Assembly: GCA_019634835.1 (NCBI GenBank)
Contig: JAHCAO010000009.1
Coordinates: 26,931-90,930, forward strand
Direction: 5' to 3'
Length of the DNA stretch: 64,000 nt
From: Gammaproteobacteria bacterium
GTDB taxonomy: Bacteria > Pseudomonadota > Gammaproteobacteria > DSM-16500
A model generated the notes under the pieces. That model had not been told where the DNA came from. It did not search any database and saw nothing but the letters and a program-made list of their open reading frames with translations. The position numbers and the translations under genes are program-made. This document shows positions 16,504 through 25,107 of the stretch, piece by piece; position 1 is the stretch's first letter; the number at the start of each line of letters is the position of its first letter.

Positions 16504-16546
16504 TTTACTGGGCTAGATATAATGAAATTATATCTAGCCCAGTAAA
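16504..16546. terminator. 43-bp perfect hairpin
   Basis: Two exactly complementary 20-base arms (16504-16523 and 16527-16546) around a GAA loop. It lies between kfrA and the TIR-like gene, both on the minus strand. It is most likely a terminator protecting the TIR-like gene from kfrA transcription, or an operator, since the perfection of the arms exceeds what a terminator needs. There is no clear T-run. Confidence 0.6.
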
Positions 16547-16557
16547 TACTGTTTCGA

Positions 16558-17601
16558 TTAAGAAATATTATGCTGTTTCAATAATCCTTCAAGCTGTGTT
16601 TTCTCTTGTATTAAAAATAATTTTTCATCATGTAATATTTCAATTTTATCTTCGGCAACCTGCAATGCTTGTGTAAGTCGTTCAATCTGATCAGATAAAA
16701 CAGCAATGTTTTTTTCATATATTATGGTTGAGGAGGATAACTTTTCAATTGCGGATTGGTGGTGGTTGCACAGCTGTTGTAAGTCGTGGTAACGATGCTG
16801 TAGCGTTGTTTCAGTAATAGTTTTATCTTGTAATTGTTGTTGTAAGCTACTTTTTTCAGCGGTTATTGAGTCGCATTGTTTAGTTTTATGATCAAGCTGA
16901 TTTGCTAATTGATCACGCTCACGTTGAAATTGATTAGCCTTATCTGAAAGATGAACAATCTCTTGTTTTAATTCGGCAATATTCCGTTCATACATAGTTT
17001 TTTGTTTTTCAGCTTCTAATGTCTGCTCTTCGCGTAATTTCTGCATGGCAGTTTGATAATGTTCGAGATTGGATTGCACGTGATTAAGTAATTGGTGCAA
17101 ACGTGTTGCTTCATCTTTTTGTTCATCACGCTGCTGGGCGAGCGCCTCATAACTAACCTTCAATTTCTCATGTGTCAGTTTTTCAGCATCAAAGGCTTGC
17201 TGCGATTGTTCGGTTTGTCTCACCTGATGATGGAATTTTTCACCCAGCTGATGATGTGATGATAGTAATTCGAGATAATTTTTTTCGCTAACATTCAATT
17301 GTTGCCTCAGCTGCTCAATTTCTTGCTGAGCATCCAGCTCTACTTTTTCGATGCGTTGATCGCCTTTAGCAATTACCTGATTCCATAATTCTTTTAAAGG
17401 GGTGATAAGTTCGTGTGGAATGTCTTCCGAATTGCTCGCCTCTCCATGCTTTGATTTCCAAGCTCTAAAATGTCTCGCAATGGTGCTTTTACTGCCCGTC
17501 CCTAAAAATTCACGGATACGGTCAAGGGTGGGATGTTGTTTCTGTTCCAAAAGTCCGATTGCGGCATTGGCCACGTCTTGATAAGTGATGCCTTGGGTCA
17601 T
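16558..17601 (-). CDS. kfrA: KfrA-type plasmid DNA-binding coiled-coil protein
   Basis: A 347-residue protein with the KfrA N-terminal DNA-binding domain ('ITYQDVANAAIGLLEQKQHPTLDRIREFLGTGSKSTIARHFRAWK', residues 5-49) and then a very long coiled coil rich in Glu, Gln and Lys to the C-terminus. KfrA proteins bind repeats in their own promoter and help plasmid maintenance or nucleoid-like organisation. An upstream palindrome at 17635-17646 is the likely site. Confidence 0.88.
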   Translation of the reverse strand: MTQGITYQDVANAAIGLLEQKQHPTLDRIREFLGTGSKSTIARHFRAWKSKHGEASNSEDIPHELITPLKELWNQVIAKGDQRIEKVELDAQQEIEQLRQQLNVSEKNYLELLSSHHQLGEKFHHQVRQTEQSQQAFDAEKLTHEKLKVSYEALAQQRDEQKDEATRLHQLLNHVQSNLEHYQTAMQKLREEQTLEAEKQKTMYERNIAELKQEIVHLSDKANQFQRERDQLANQLDHKTKQCDSITAEKSSLQQQLQDKTITETTLQHRYHDLQQLCNHHQSAIEKLSSSTIIYEKNIAVLSDQIERLTQALQVAEDKIEILHDEKLFLIQEKTQLEGLLKQHNIS

Positions 17602-17634
17602 TTTATTTCCTTTTCTTCATCAGCAATTTTTAAC

Positions 17635-17671
17635 CATACTAGTATGTACACCATACTAATACATACTATTA
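17635..17671. promoter_or_regulatory. KfrA operator candidate
   Basis: The perfect palindrome CATACTAGTATG (17635-17646) is followed by two further CATACT half-sites at 17652 and 17662. All lie just upstream of the kfrA start. KfrA-family proteins are known autoregulators. Confidence 0.65.
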
Positions 17672-17789
17672 GGTTTTAAAAGTGTTTGTTATTTTACTTT
17701 TTATAGATAGCGATAACCGAGTTTATCACTAGTTATATTTTAAAATGTATAATACTATGTTGTAATGAGTGTAATTTGTATGACTCACG

Positions 17790-17945
17790 CCGATTTGCGA
17801 TTTAAGCATGAAAGGCTCGTAAGCGATGAATAAAGACGTTGTAATGACAACATGGATGGCAGGTTATGAAGAAGTAACGAAGTTTTTCTAGTGTAGGAAG
17901 TTAGGTTGCACCGCTTAATTCCTGGTTACTAAATTCTATTCAAGG
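17790..17945 (+). ncRNA. Structured 5' leader of mgtC (riboswitch-like candidate)
   Basis: Between the kfrA promoter and mgtC lies a stretch with several complementary pairs: GTTGT-AATG-ACAAC (17838-17851), an outer stem AGTAAC (17873-17878) with GTTACT (17925-17930), and inside it AGGAA-g-TTA (17895-17903) with TAATTCCT (17916-17923) carrying GGT/ACC in the loop. Leaders of mgtC/mgtA genes often sense Mg2+ or related signals. The sequence does not match the M-box consensus as I know it, so the class is open. Confidence 0.4.
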
Positions 17946-17953
17946 ATAGATGA

Positions 17954-18631
17954 ATGATACCTTATTCGGAACTTATTTTGCGTCTTTTACTGGCGGCTTT
18001 ATTAGGGAGCGCCATTGGTTTAGAGAGAGAACGATTATTATGGGCAGCGGGTCTGCGTACGCATATGCTCGTATGCACTGGGTCATGCCTTATCATGATT
18101 GTATCTGCCTTCGGTTTCTCGGATATTTTGGGAACAGCAGATGTCCAGCTTGATCCTTCACGGATTGCTGCGCAAGTTGTTTCCGGCATAGGGTTTCTTG
18201 GAGCTGGAGCTATTTTATTACGTGGCGATATCGTACGCGGTTTAACGACGGCGGCAAGCGTATGGGCTGTTGCAGGTATCGGATTGGCCGTTGGTGGTGG
18301 TCTTTATGCTGCAGCGGTTTCAGCGACGGTTATTATTCTCATTATCTTAGCGGGCATTAAGCCACTCGAAGAAAAATTTAAAACAAGAAGAAATAATACT
18401 TGGGTTTTAATGCTGAGTGTCAAACATGGTCAAATGTCTATGGATTTGCTTCAACAAACCATTAAAAGCAGAACTTCATATGTCCGACAGTTTATTGTTC
18501 AACCAACAGATAAGCCCGAGATTGATCAGGTTACGATTGTCTTAACGCGAATTAGCCGATTAATCGCGCTAGAAATAGTCGCTCAGCTGAAAAATTTATC
18601 ATGTGTAATAGATGTAAAAGAAAACAATTGA
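17954..18631 (+). CDS. MgtC/SapB family membrane protein
   Basis: A 225-residue protein: five hydrophobic segments in the first about 140 residues with the MgtC signatures 'LLGSAIGLERE', 'GLRTHMLVCTGSCLIM', 'QVVSGIGFLGAGAILL' and 'GLTTAASVWAVAGIGLAVGGG', then a soluble ACT-like C-terminal domain. Family members support growth in low Mg2+ and survival inside phagocytes, in part by acting on the F1Fo ATPase. AAGGA lies 7 bases before the ATG. It stands alone behind a structured leader. Confidence 0.9.
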   Translation: MIPYSELILRLLLAALLGSAIGLERERLLWAAGLRTHMLVCTGSCLIMIVSAFGFSDILGTADVQLDPSRIAAQVVSGIGFLGAGAILLRGDIVRGLTTAASVWAVAGIGLAVGGGLYAAAVSATVIILIILAGIKPLEEKFKTRRNNTWVLMLSVKHGQMSMDLLQQTIKSRTSYVRQFIVQPTDKPEIDQVTIVLTRISRLIALEIVAQLKNLSCVIDVKENN

Positions 18632-18716
18632 AGCTGGTATTGCAGCATGGATGAAGTTTTGTGCGATACCTTAATATCTTCTAACCCAAGTTATACTGTG
18701 TTAAGGAACAAACGGG

Positions 18717-19712
18717 ATGAGCGATCCAAAGAAGAATGAACCAGAGAAGGTGCCAACATTACGAGTATCAACGCACATTATTCATCAACCATTAGAACCA
18801 ATGATAAATCATGACATCAATATTTATATCCACGCTGCAACCAGTGACAATACCCGCCGTGCTTATCGTCAGGATATTCGTCACTTCATCACCTGGGGTG
18901 GCAAGCTGCCTACTACAACCGATGTAATCGTTACCTATCTGCATACACATGCAGCAAAATTAAATGCGCGTACACTCGCACGTCGCTTAATTGCACTGAA
19001 AAATTGGCATGTTCTGCAAGGCTTCTCGGATCCAACGAACCATCCCTTGGTTAAAAAAACACTCACTGGCATCAAACATCTGCATGGGAAACCCAAAGAA
19101 AAGGCACGGGCTTTGGCTATGGAAGAGCTGTCACAAATGGTCGGTTATCTTAAGTCTCTAGATACTTTGATTGCGATGCGAAATATGGCTTTACTATTAG
19201 TCGGGTTTTTTGGCGCATTTCGTCGCAGTGAGCTCGTCAACATTAAATGGGAACATATTACTTTTATGCCCGAAGGCATTGAAATTATCATTCCACGCTC
19301 TAAGACCGATCAAAGTGGAGAGGGGCAAGTATGTGCTATTCCCTATGGCGAGGATAGCCTTTGCCCAGTGACGGCATTAAAAAATTGGTGTGAAAAGACA
19401 GATATCCAATCTGGATTTATCTTTTGTGCCATTGATCGTCATGACAAGATAAGTTCTTTACCTTTGAGCATGCAAAGTGTCAATCTTGTTATCAAATCAA
19501 TTGCAAAAGCATGTCAACTAACGCATGCAAATCAATTTAGCAGCCATAGTTTACGTCGTGGGTTTGCCACAACCGCTAGTAGGAAAGGAGCGCCTTTTGT
19601 TTCTATCATGCGTCATGGCCGCTGGCGCCACGAAGGGACGGTATTAGGCTACATTGAAGAGGGACAGCGCTTTCTCGAAAATGCAGCAAAAATGATTTTA
19701 ATCAAACAGTAG
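18717..19712 (+). CDS. Tyrosine recombinase/integrase
   Basis: A 331-residue phage-integrase-family protein with a SAM-like core-binding domain (about residues 36-120) and a catalytic domain. Catalytic residues are visible: Arg169 in FRRSEL, His277 and Arg280 in HSLRR, His300 in HGRW, and the nucleophile Tyr312 in LGYIEEG. It likely resolves plasmid multimers or integrates the cargo region. No attachment site could be identified. Confidence 0.92.
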   Translation: MSDPKKNEPEKVPTLRVSTHIIHQPLEPMINHDINIYIHAATSDNTRRAYRQDIRHFITWGGKLPTTTDVIVTYLHTHAAKLNARTLARRLIALKNWHVLQGFSDPTNHPLVKKTLTGIKHLHGKPKEKARALAMEELSQMVGYLKSLDTLIAMRNMALLLVGFFGAFRRSELVNIKWEHITFMPEGIEIIIPRSKTDQSGEGQVCAIPYGEDSLCPVTALKNWCEKTDIQSGFIFCAIDRHDKISSLPLSMQSVNLVIKSIAKACQLTHANQFSSHSLRRGFATTASRKGAPFVSIMRHGRWRHEGTVLGYIEEGQRFLENAAKMILIKQ

Positions 19713-19902
19713 AAGTTTTATTACAGCAATGATCCTTTATAAGATATTGGTCCGCAAATATATATATTCTATTTTCCTAAATAAGGTTCTTTTGTTCAAC
19801 ATGAGAATCAAATGAATTTGCATGTTGCATAGTTCAATCGATGTCCAGCAAACTAATGTTGCTGTCAAATCGTTATGGATAAATGAATTAAAATTGTTTT
19901 GT

Positions 19903-20319
19903 TCAAAACGTCAAAATAATACCTGAAACACAGAGAAGAATAAATTTTGCTATTTCAACCATTCCATAAAACGCATGTACAAAAGATGGAGGAGACTGAT
20001 CTCCAGCAATGATGATGCTCACTCGCTCATTTAATCGCGGTAACAACCAGATTGATTGAATGCAAAGAATGAGTATTAATCCGCCCAACATTAAATAAAT
20101 TTCGAATGAAACGCTAGCAAATATAATTAGGGCAATAACAAGCAAAGCCAAAACAGTTTGTACTTTATGAAAATAATTAAAAACAGTTCTTCCCACATCT
20201 AAGCCAATAGGTCTAGTAAGGCTGGGTGCGTGAAATTTTGCCCAGCTTTCTAAAAAAGAAATGCCAAGAATCATTCCTGCCCATAAAAATACGATGATAA
20301 CAATTAGCTGTGTGAGCAC
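19903..20319 (-). CDS. Small membrane protein of the NsrR-linked operon
   Basis: A 138-residue protein with four hydrophobic segments (about residues 4-20, 51-70, 74-92 and 115-137) and one conserved-looking loop. Family not recognised. It overlaps the cupin gene by 16 bases and is divergent from nsrR, so it shares the NsrR-controlled promoter region. Its role may be in NO or redox stress; that is inferred only from context. Confidence 0.75.
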   Translation of the reverse strand: MLTQLIVIIVFLWAGMILGISFLESWAKFHAPSLTRPIGLDVGRTVFNYFHKVQTVLALLVIALIIFASVSFEIYLMLGGLILILCIQSIWLLPRLNERVSIIIAGDQSPPSFVHAFYGMVEIAKFILLCVSGIILTF

Positions 20320-20636
20320 GGCTCACTACCACAGCCAATTTCCGGATCATCTAATTTAAGCTGCATATGTGTAACCATCAATTCTAGATTGCTCTTTGCA
20401 TCAATGGAATGAGGAACACCAGGTGTCAAATCGAGCACATCACCTTGTGTTATGTGATGAGGAGATTTGTTTATGTAAAATATGCCTTCTCCTTTAGTCA
20501 CGACGACAACGAGATCGGCATTCGTCGAGTGTTCTGGTATTGACTCATCTGCAGACAGTGTTAGTCTAACGACTTTTAAGCCTTTACGATTTATTAAGAG
20601 TTTTTTGGGTTTAGAAGAAATAGTTGTATTGGTCAT
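20304..20636 (-). CDS. Small cupin-domain protein
   Basis: A 110-residue single-domain cupin: 'SIPEHSTNADLVVVVTKGEGIFYINKSPHHITQGDVLDLTPGVPHSIDA' carries both cupin motifs with His and Glu/Asp ligands. It has an unusual Cys-containing tail, 'GCGSEPCSHS'. It is divergent from nsrR, with an NsrR-like palindrome between them. Its likely role is metal-dependent NO or oxidant handling; the substrate is unknown. Confidence 0.85.
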   Translation of the reverse strand: MTNTTISSKPKKLLINRKGLKVVRLTLSADESIPEHSTNADLVVVVTKGEGIFYINKSPHHITQGDVLDLTPGVPHSIDAKSNLELMVTHMQLKLDDPEIGCGSEPCSHS

Positions 20637-20660
20637 TTTTGTTACCTTTGCTCGTTGTTT

Positions 20661-20687
20661 ATAACATATATTTTAAATGAATGTTAT
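20661..20687. promoter_or_regulatory. NsrR-like operator 1 (nsrR/cupin)
   Basis: Near-palindrome whose inner 17-mer, ATATATTTTAAATGAAT, agrees with the gammaproteobacterial NsrR pattern (ATGYATTTNAAATRCAT) at 15 of 17 positions by eye. It sits between the divergent nsrR and cupin genes. Confidence 0.7.
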
Positions 20688-20737
20688 AATGCGTGACAAT
20701 AGATGTTGAGTCAAGCAAATAAACTTAGAGGTATAAC

Positions 20738-21181
20738 ATGCAATTGACATTTTATTCTGATTATTCATTTAGGGTGCTATTCTATTTGGCCAATATGAAA
20801 AAAGAAACGGCAACAATCGCAGAAATATCAGATTTTTATCATATTTCTAAAAATCATTTAGTAAAAGTTGTTCATCGACTATCCCAGCAAGGATTCATTA
20901 TTAGTCTGCGTGGCAAAGGCGGTGGGATCAAACTCGCTAAAAAACCTAATGAAATTAAACTCAGTGATGTTGCCCGCAAAACTGAACCTAATTTTACATT
21001 AGTCGAATGTTTTGATGCGAAAACCAATCAATGCGTAATCACTGGTGCATGCCGATTAAAAGGTATTTTAAATGAAGCATTAATGGCTTTTTTTCACGTG
21101 TTGGAGAATTATACGATTGCAGATACACTCAATAATAAGCTAACAAAACAAATTACTCTCTCACTATTAAATCAGAAATAA
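20738..21181 (+). CDS. nsrR: NsrR, Rrf2-family nitric-oxide-sensing repressor
   Basis: A 147-residue Rrf2 protein with an N-terminal winged helix ('ATIAEISDFYHISKNHLVKVVHRLSQQGFIISLRGKGGGIKLA') and the three Fe-S cysteines in 'ECFDAKTNQCVITGACRL' (C-x7-C-x5-C). This is the NsrR pattern, where NO damages the cluster and relieves repression. Neighbouring genes (NO reductase remnant, truncated haemoglobin, cytochrome bd) are classical NsrR targets, and palindromes resembling its operator occur at several promoters here. Confidence 0.9.
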   Translation: MQLTFYSDYSFRVLFYLANMKKETATIAEISDFYHISKNHLVKVVHRLSQQGFIISLRGKGGGIKLAKKPNEIKLSDVARKTEPNFTLVECFDAKTNQCVITGACRLKGILNEALMAFFHVLENYTIADTLNNKLTKQITLSLLNQK

Positions 21182-21252
21182 TGGTTTAGTTATTATCAAT
21201 TAAATCGTTTGAGTCAATTACGTCCTTGACAGTAGAAAATACGAGCATTAAC

Positions 21253-21269
21253 ATGCATATAAAATACAT
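21253..21269. promoter_or_regulatory. NsrR-like operator 2 (in front of the nor remnant)
   Basis: ATGCATATAAAATACAT matches the NsrR pattern at 16 of 17 positions by eye, the best site in the window, and is flanked by AAC and GTT. It lies about 25 bases before the start of the truncated NO reductase remnant, so it survived the deletion of that gene. Confidence 0.75.
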
Positions 21270-21293
21270 GTTAAGAAGATCACTCCAGCTAAT

Positions 21294-21446
21294 TTATTTA
21301 AATTGTGGATGCGCTTACCTGGCGATGTTGTTTTCGCACTAGGAGCACTCATGATGGCTTTTGATTTCATTATGAAAACTAAACCATTTTTTCCAAAATT
21401 ATCTCTTAAGACATCAAAAAATAATATGTTAGAAGAACTGATATAG
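21294..21446 (+). pseudogene. 3' remnant of a quinol NO reductase gene
   Basis: Fifty codons in one frame ending in TAG. The encoded 'LWMRLPGDVVFALGALMMAF' and 'KPFFPK' match the C-terminus of the intact qNOR at 51589 ('LWQWLRLPGDVVFALGALLM...KPFFPR'). The DNA of the two copies differs at many third positions, so this is an old paralogue and not a fresh duplicate. The rest of the gene is missing, with the NsrR-like operator directly upstream. Confidence 0.88.
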
Positions 21447-21565
21447 CTACATAAAATTAAAAGTAGGGTGGATAAGAACGGAGCTATTCACCCTAAGTAA
21501 TAATAATTTGCAAATTGAAATTAATGCCATATGCATTGATCTATTGAATGAGGTAAATTCCCACA

Positions 21566-21949
21566 TCATTTTTTTGAAATAGCACCTATTTTTAAAGACT
21601 CCGCAATTAAATTAGCTTTTTCTACTATTACATAAGCTTCTTGAGTGGGTAGATGTTTCAATGATTCTTCTTTAAATAACAGAAGCCAGCGAGAGAAATG
21701 TTTTTCCGTTAGCTGGGTTTTTTCACCTAAAATGACATGTTTTCTATAAGCATTGCCATGATATTCATTTGTCTTCAACATTATGCTATTCCAAAATTGG
21801 CAAATCAAAGGTATATGATGATCCCAATCTACTTTAGCAACATCATTGAAAATTGGATCTAAAATTTCATCGTGTTGAACTCTTTGATAAAAATGGGCGA
21901 CCAAATTTTTTATGTGCTCAGTAGTAAGTAGGCTCATGTTGTTTCTCAT
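21566..21949 (-). CDS. Group III truncated haemoglobin
   Basis: A 127-residue globin with the group III pattern: 'VAHFYQRVQHDEILDPIFND', 'DWDHHIPLICQFWNSIMLKT', the 'YHGNAYRKHV' segment carrying the proximal-helix region, and 'HFSRWLLLFKEE'. Such globins bind O2/NO and accompany NO detoxification and cytochrome bd genes. A start at Met5 is also possible. Confidence 0.9.
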   Translation of the reverse strand: MRNNMSLLTTEHIKNLVAHFYQRVQHDEILDPIFNDVAKVDWDHHIPLICQFWNSIMLKTNEYHGNAYRKHVILGEKTQLTEKHFSRWLLLFKEESLKHLPTQEAYVIVEKANLIAESLKIGAISKK

Positions 21950-22079
21950 TTTAATAGTTGATTAGTTTTTTACTAAAAAAATTTTAATTCGTTTGTCAGG
22001 ATTTTAATCATCCGATTTAATATTCATTTTTGGCGACACACATTTGTAACAGTTATCGATTTATTTTTTATTAAAAACA

Positions 22080-22358
22080 TTAAATCAAACAGAAACTAAC
22101 TTTCAATTTATGCATAACCTCTCCAATTGAAATTTTACTTGGGGTTTTTGCTAATTTAATACCATGACTTTTTTCCTTAACATTAATGATGAATCCGAGT
22201 TGTGTTAGGCTTTGTACGACTTTAGTCAGATGGTTTTTAGGAATCTGATAATACTCCGAAATTTCAGTGATTGTGGCAAATTTATTTGGCGCTCGACTCA
22301 AATAAAGTAGAACGAGCAAAGAGTAATCAACATAAGGCGGTAGTTGCATGTTTAACAT
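22080..22358 (-). pseudogene. Truncated Rrf2-family regulator lacking the Fe-S cysteines
   Basis: Ninety-two residues closely resembling the first 90 of the NsrR at 20738 (winged helix 'TEISEYYQIPKNHLTKVVQSLTQLGFI'). It stops at 'KVSFCLI', precisely where the cysteine cluster would start. The DNA downstream shows no continuation in any frame. It is either a decayed second regulator or an HTH-only protein. The strong palindrome at 22384 lies just upstream of its start. Confidence 0.75.
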
Positions 22359-22383
22359 CTCTTGACAATATAATTAACCAATT

Positions 22384-22410
22384 ATAACATGTATACTATA
22401 TACATGTTAT
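22384..22410. promoter_or_regulatory. NsrR-like operator 3 (cioAB)
   Basis: A perfect inverted repeat, ATAACATGTATA-CTA-TATACATGTTAT. Its inner 17-mer agrees with the NsrR pattern at about 14 of 17 positions. It lies between the truncated rrf2 and cioA, so cytochrome bd is probably under NO-responsive control. Confidence 0.7.
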
Positions 22411-22499
22411 CATCTAGTGATGCAATGGATACATATTTAATGGCTTAAAATAGGCGTATTTTAAAATTTTTAGTTAATAATAATTACAGAGTAAAATAT

Positions 22500-23882
22500 A
22501 TGCATCTTGAGCCACTGCTTTTATCACGTTTACAATTTGCATGGGTTATTGCGTTTCATATTCTCTTGCCTGCATTCACAGTCGGCCTTGCCTCTTTTAT
22601 TGCTGTACTAGAAGGCATTCATTTTTTTACTAAAAACGAAATATATTTTCGCATCTCAGTGTTCTGGACGAAAATATTTTCGATTTCGTTTGGCATGGGT
22701 GTTGTCTCAGGCATCGTCATGCCATTTCAGTTTGGTACAAACTGGAGCCGTTATGCTGATGCAACGGCAAATGTTCTTTCACCTCTTTTTGCGTATGAAG
22801 GCATAACAGCCTTCTTTCTAGAAGCATCTTTCCTTGGTGTACTTTTATTCGGACGCAACCTTGTTCCCCGCTGGGCACATTTTTTTTCAGCATCGATGGT
22901 GGCATTAGGTACTTTACTATCTACTTTCTGGATTTTATCTGCTAACAGTTGGATGCAAACACCCGCTGGATTCAAGATTGTGAATGATCTTTTCTTTCCG
23001 ACGAATTGGCTAGATATTATTTTCAATCCTTCCTTTCCCTATCGATTTGGGCATAATGTCATTGCATTTTATATCACAACTGGCTTTGTCGTTGTTGCTG
23101 TTGCTGCTTATTTCATTCGCCGAAATATTTTTATCAAAGAAAGTCGAATCATGTTTTCAATGACACTTTGGCTTTTGACTGTACTCGTTCCACTGCAAAT
23201 ATTCCTAGGTGATTTGCATGGATTGAATACGCTTAAATATCAACCTGCTAAACTCGCTGCAATTGAGGCGCATTGGAATTCTGAGAAACGCGCGCCACTC
23301 ATTTTATTTGCGACGCCTGATGAAAAAAATGAAACAAATCACAATGTCATTGAAATTCCTTTGCTTGGTAGTTTAATTCTAACCCATGAATTAAACGGTG
23401 AAATTCCTGGCTTAAAACAATGGCCTGCTGATCAACGCGCTCCTGTTGCTATCACTTTCTTTGCTTTTCGCATCATGGTTGGATTGGGGCTCATGATGTT
23501 GTGTGTCATTATTTTAAGTTTATGGTTACGATTCCATCGCCGTTTGCATGCGGAATGGTTTTTACGTATATGTCAGTATGCCGGTCCGATTGGATTCCTT
23601 ACTGTACTTGCAGGTTGGGTAACAACAGAAGTAGGACGTCAACCCTGGACGGTGTATGGATTATTACGCACAGCTCATTCAATTAGTCCGTCACTGACTG
23701 GTATTGATGTTTTGCTTTCTTTTGTAGGTTATATACTGGTCTATCTCATTATTTTCCCAGTTGGATTCACTTTAATGGCAAAAATCATTCGCAAAGGACC
23801 TGCTGAAACTGGTTCAAACGAGCCTATCGAAGGGGGGCAGCCAAGCAGTCCTGTCATTACACCACCGGAGTACAAAACATGA
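22500..23882 (+). CDS. cioA: Cytochrome bd quinol oxidase subunit I (CioA type)
   Basis: A 460-residue membrane protein with the CydA signatures: 'SRLQFAWVIAFHILLPAFTVG' containing the haem-ligand His20, 'FGMGVVSGIVMPFQFGTNW', 'GLNTLKYQPAKLAAIEA' and 'GRQPWTVYG'. The Q-loop is short, which points to the cyanide-insensitive CioA subfamily. Cytochrome bd reduces O2 with quinol, resists NO, and supports respiration at low oxygen. Its stop overlaps cioB by four bases. A conspicuous palindrome precedes it. Confidence 0.93.
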   Translation: MHLEPLLLSRLQFAWVIAFHILLPAFTVGLASFIAVLEGIHFFTKNEIYFRISVFWTKIFSISFGMGVVSGIVMPFQFGTNWSRYADATANVLSPLFAYEGITAFFLEASFLGVLLFGRNLVPRWAHFFSASMVALGTLLSTFWILSANSWMQTPAGFKIVNDLFFPTNWLDIIFNPSFPYRFGHNVIAFYITTGFVVVAVAAYFIRRNIFIKESRIMFSMTLWLLTVLVPLQIFLGDLHGLNTLKYQPAKLAAIEAHWNSEKRAPLILFATPDEKNETNHNVIEIPLLGSLILTHELNGEIPGLKQWPADQRAPVAITFFAFRIMVGLGLMMLCVIILSLWLRFHRRLHAEWFLRICQYAGPIGFLTVLAGWVTTEVGRQPWTVYGLLRTAHSISPSLTGIDVLLSFVGYILVYLIIFPVGFTLMAKIIRKGPAETGSNEPIEGGQPSSPVITPPEYKT

Positions 23883-24883
23883 TAATTGATTTGGTGCCGT
23901 TATGGACAATCATTCTTGGAGCAGCGGTCTTTTTTTATGTATTACTGGATGGATTTGACCTTGGCGTTGGCATACTTTATGGATTTGCTATGAATCGTAA
24001 TGATCGTAATCTAATTATGAATTCAATTGCTCCGGTTTGGGATGGAAATGAAACTTGGTTAATATTAGGCAGCATTGGTTTGCTTGCAGCATTTCCACTT
24101 GCTTTCGCAATTGTGATCCCTGCTGTGTATTTTCCCGTTTTAATCATGTTATTGGCATTAATCTTCAGGGGCGTTGCTTTCGAATTTCATTACAGAGATA
24201 CGGAGCATGTAACATTTTGGGATCATGCTTTTTGTATTGGATCACTTGTTGCAACATTTGCACAAGGAATCATTGCTGGTGCTTTTATTCAGGGATTTGC
24301 TGTTGAAGGACGTAAATTCGTTGGCACCTCTTTTGATTGTTTTACGTCGTTTTCTTTGTTTACCGGCTTTGCGCTTGTTTTTGGGTATGCCTTACTTGGT
24401 GCCGGCTGGTTAATACTTAAGACAAATGGAGAATTACAACAAACTGTACGTCGTCAAGGCCGTTGGTGCTTTCTCGCTGTTCTCATTGCAATTGGAATAG
24501 TTTCTCTTTGGACCCCACTGATGGACAATCATATTGCTCATCGATGGTTTTCTTGGCCTAATATAGCCTACCTCTCCATTATTCCAATCATTACAGTAGT
24601 CATTGCTCTTTTTGAATGGCGAGCACTAAATAATAATTCTGAAATTGTACCTTTCATTGGAGCAGTAGGATTATTCTTGATTTCATATTTAGGCATTGCA
24701 ATTAGCCTTTTCCCAATGATTGTTCCTCATCATTTTACATTATGGCAAGCGGCGTCTTCTCCTGATACTCAAGCATTTTTGATTATCGGAACGTTATTTT
24801 TATTACCAATAATCCTTATGTATAGCGCATGGTCTTATTGGGTATTTCGCGGGAAGGTACGAGCTGATGTTGGCTACCATTAA
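23879..24883 (+). CDS. cioB: Cytochrome bd quinol oxidase subunit II
   Basis: A 334-residue CydB-family protein with about nine transmembrane segments, beginning 'LVPLWTIILGAAVFFYVLLDGFDLGVGIL' and containing 'APVWDGNETWLIL', both diagnostic. It pairs with the preceding subunit I; the start overlaps its stop (ATGA). A CydX-like small subunit was not seen. Confidence 0.93.
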   Translation: MIIDLVPLWTIILGAAVFFYVLLDGFDLGVGILYGFAMNRNDRNLIMNSIAPVWDGNETWLILGSIGLLAAFPLAFAIVIPAVYFPVLIMLLALIFRGVAFEFHYRDTEHVTFWDHAFCIGSLVATFAQGIIAGAFIQGFAVEGRKFVGTSFDCFTSFSLFTGFALVFGYALLGAGWLILKTNGELQQTVRRQGRWCFLAVLIAIGIVSLWTPLMDNHIAHRWFSWPNIAYLSIIPIITVVIALFEWRALNNNSEIVPFIGAVGLFLISYLGIAISLFPMIVPHHFTLWQAASSPDTQAFLIIGTLFLLPIILMYSAWSYWVFRGKVRADVGYH

Positions 24884-24967
24884 AGTTTGTACTACTGCTT
24901 CTTTGGGTTGCGAACATTTTCTTATTGCCAGCCAACTTAATTGACAAGAAAAATGATGGATTATAAC

Positions 24968-24984
24968 ATGCATTCAATATGTAT
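24968..24984. promoter_or_regulatory. NsrR-like operator 4 (haem o synthase)
   Basis: ATGCATTCAATATGTAT agrees with the NsrR pattern at about 14 of 17 positions. It lies about 140 bases upstream of the haem o synthase gene and downstream of cioB. Confidence 0.5.
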
Positions 24985-25107
24985 CTTTATGCTAATATAT
25001 TCAAATTCAATTAATTGCATCAATTTTGTCATCTATAAATGATCATCTTGATGACAGAGTATTTTTATAGAACACTTATCTGATCAAATCATTTAATGGA
25101 AACTATT

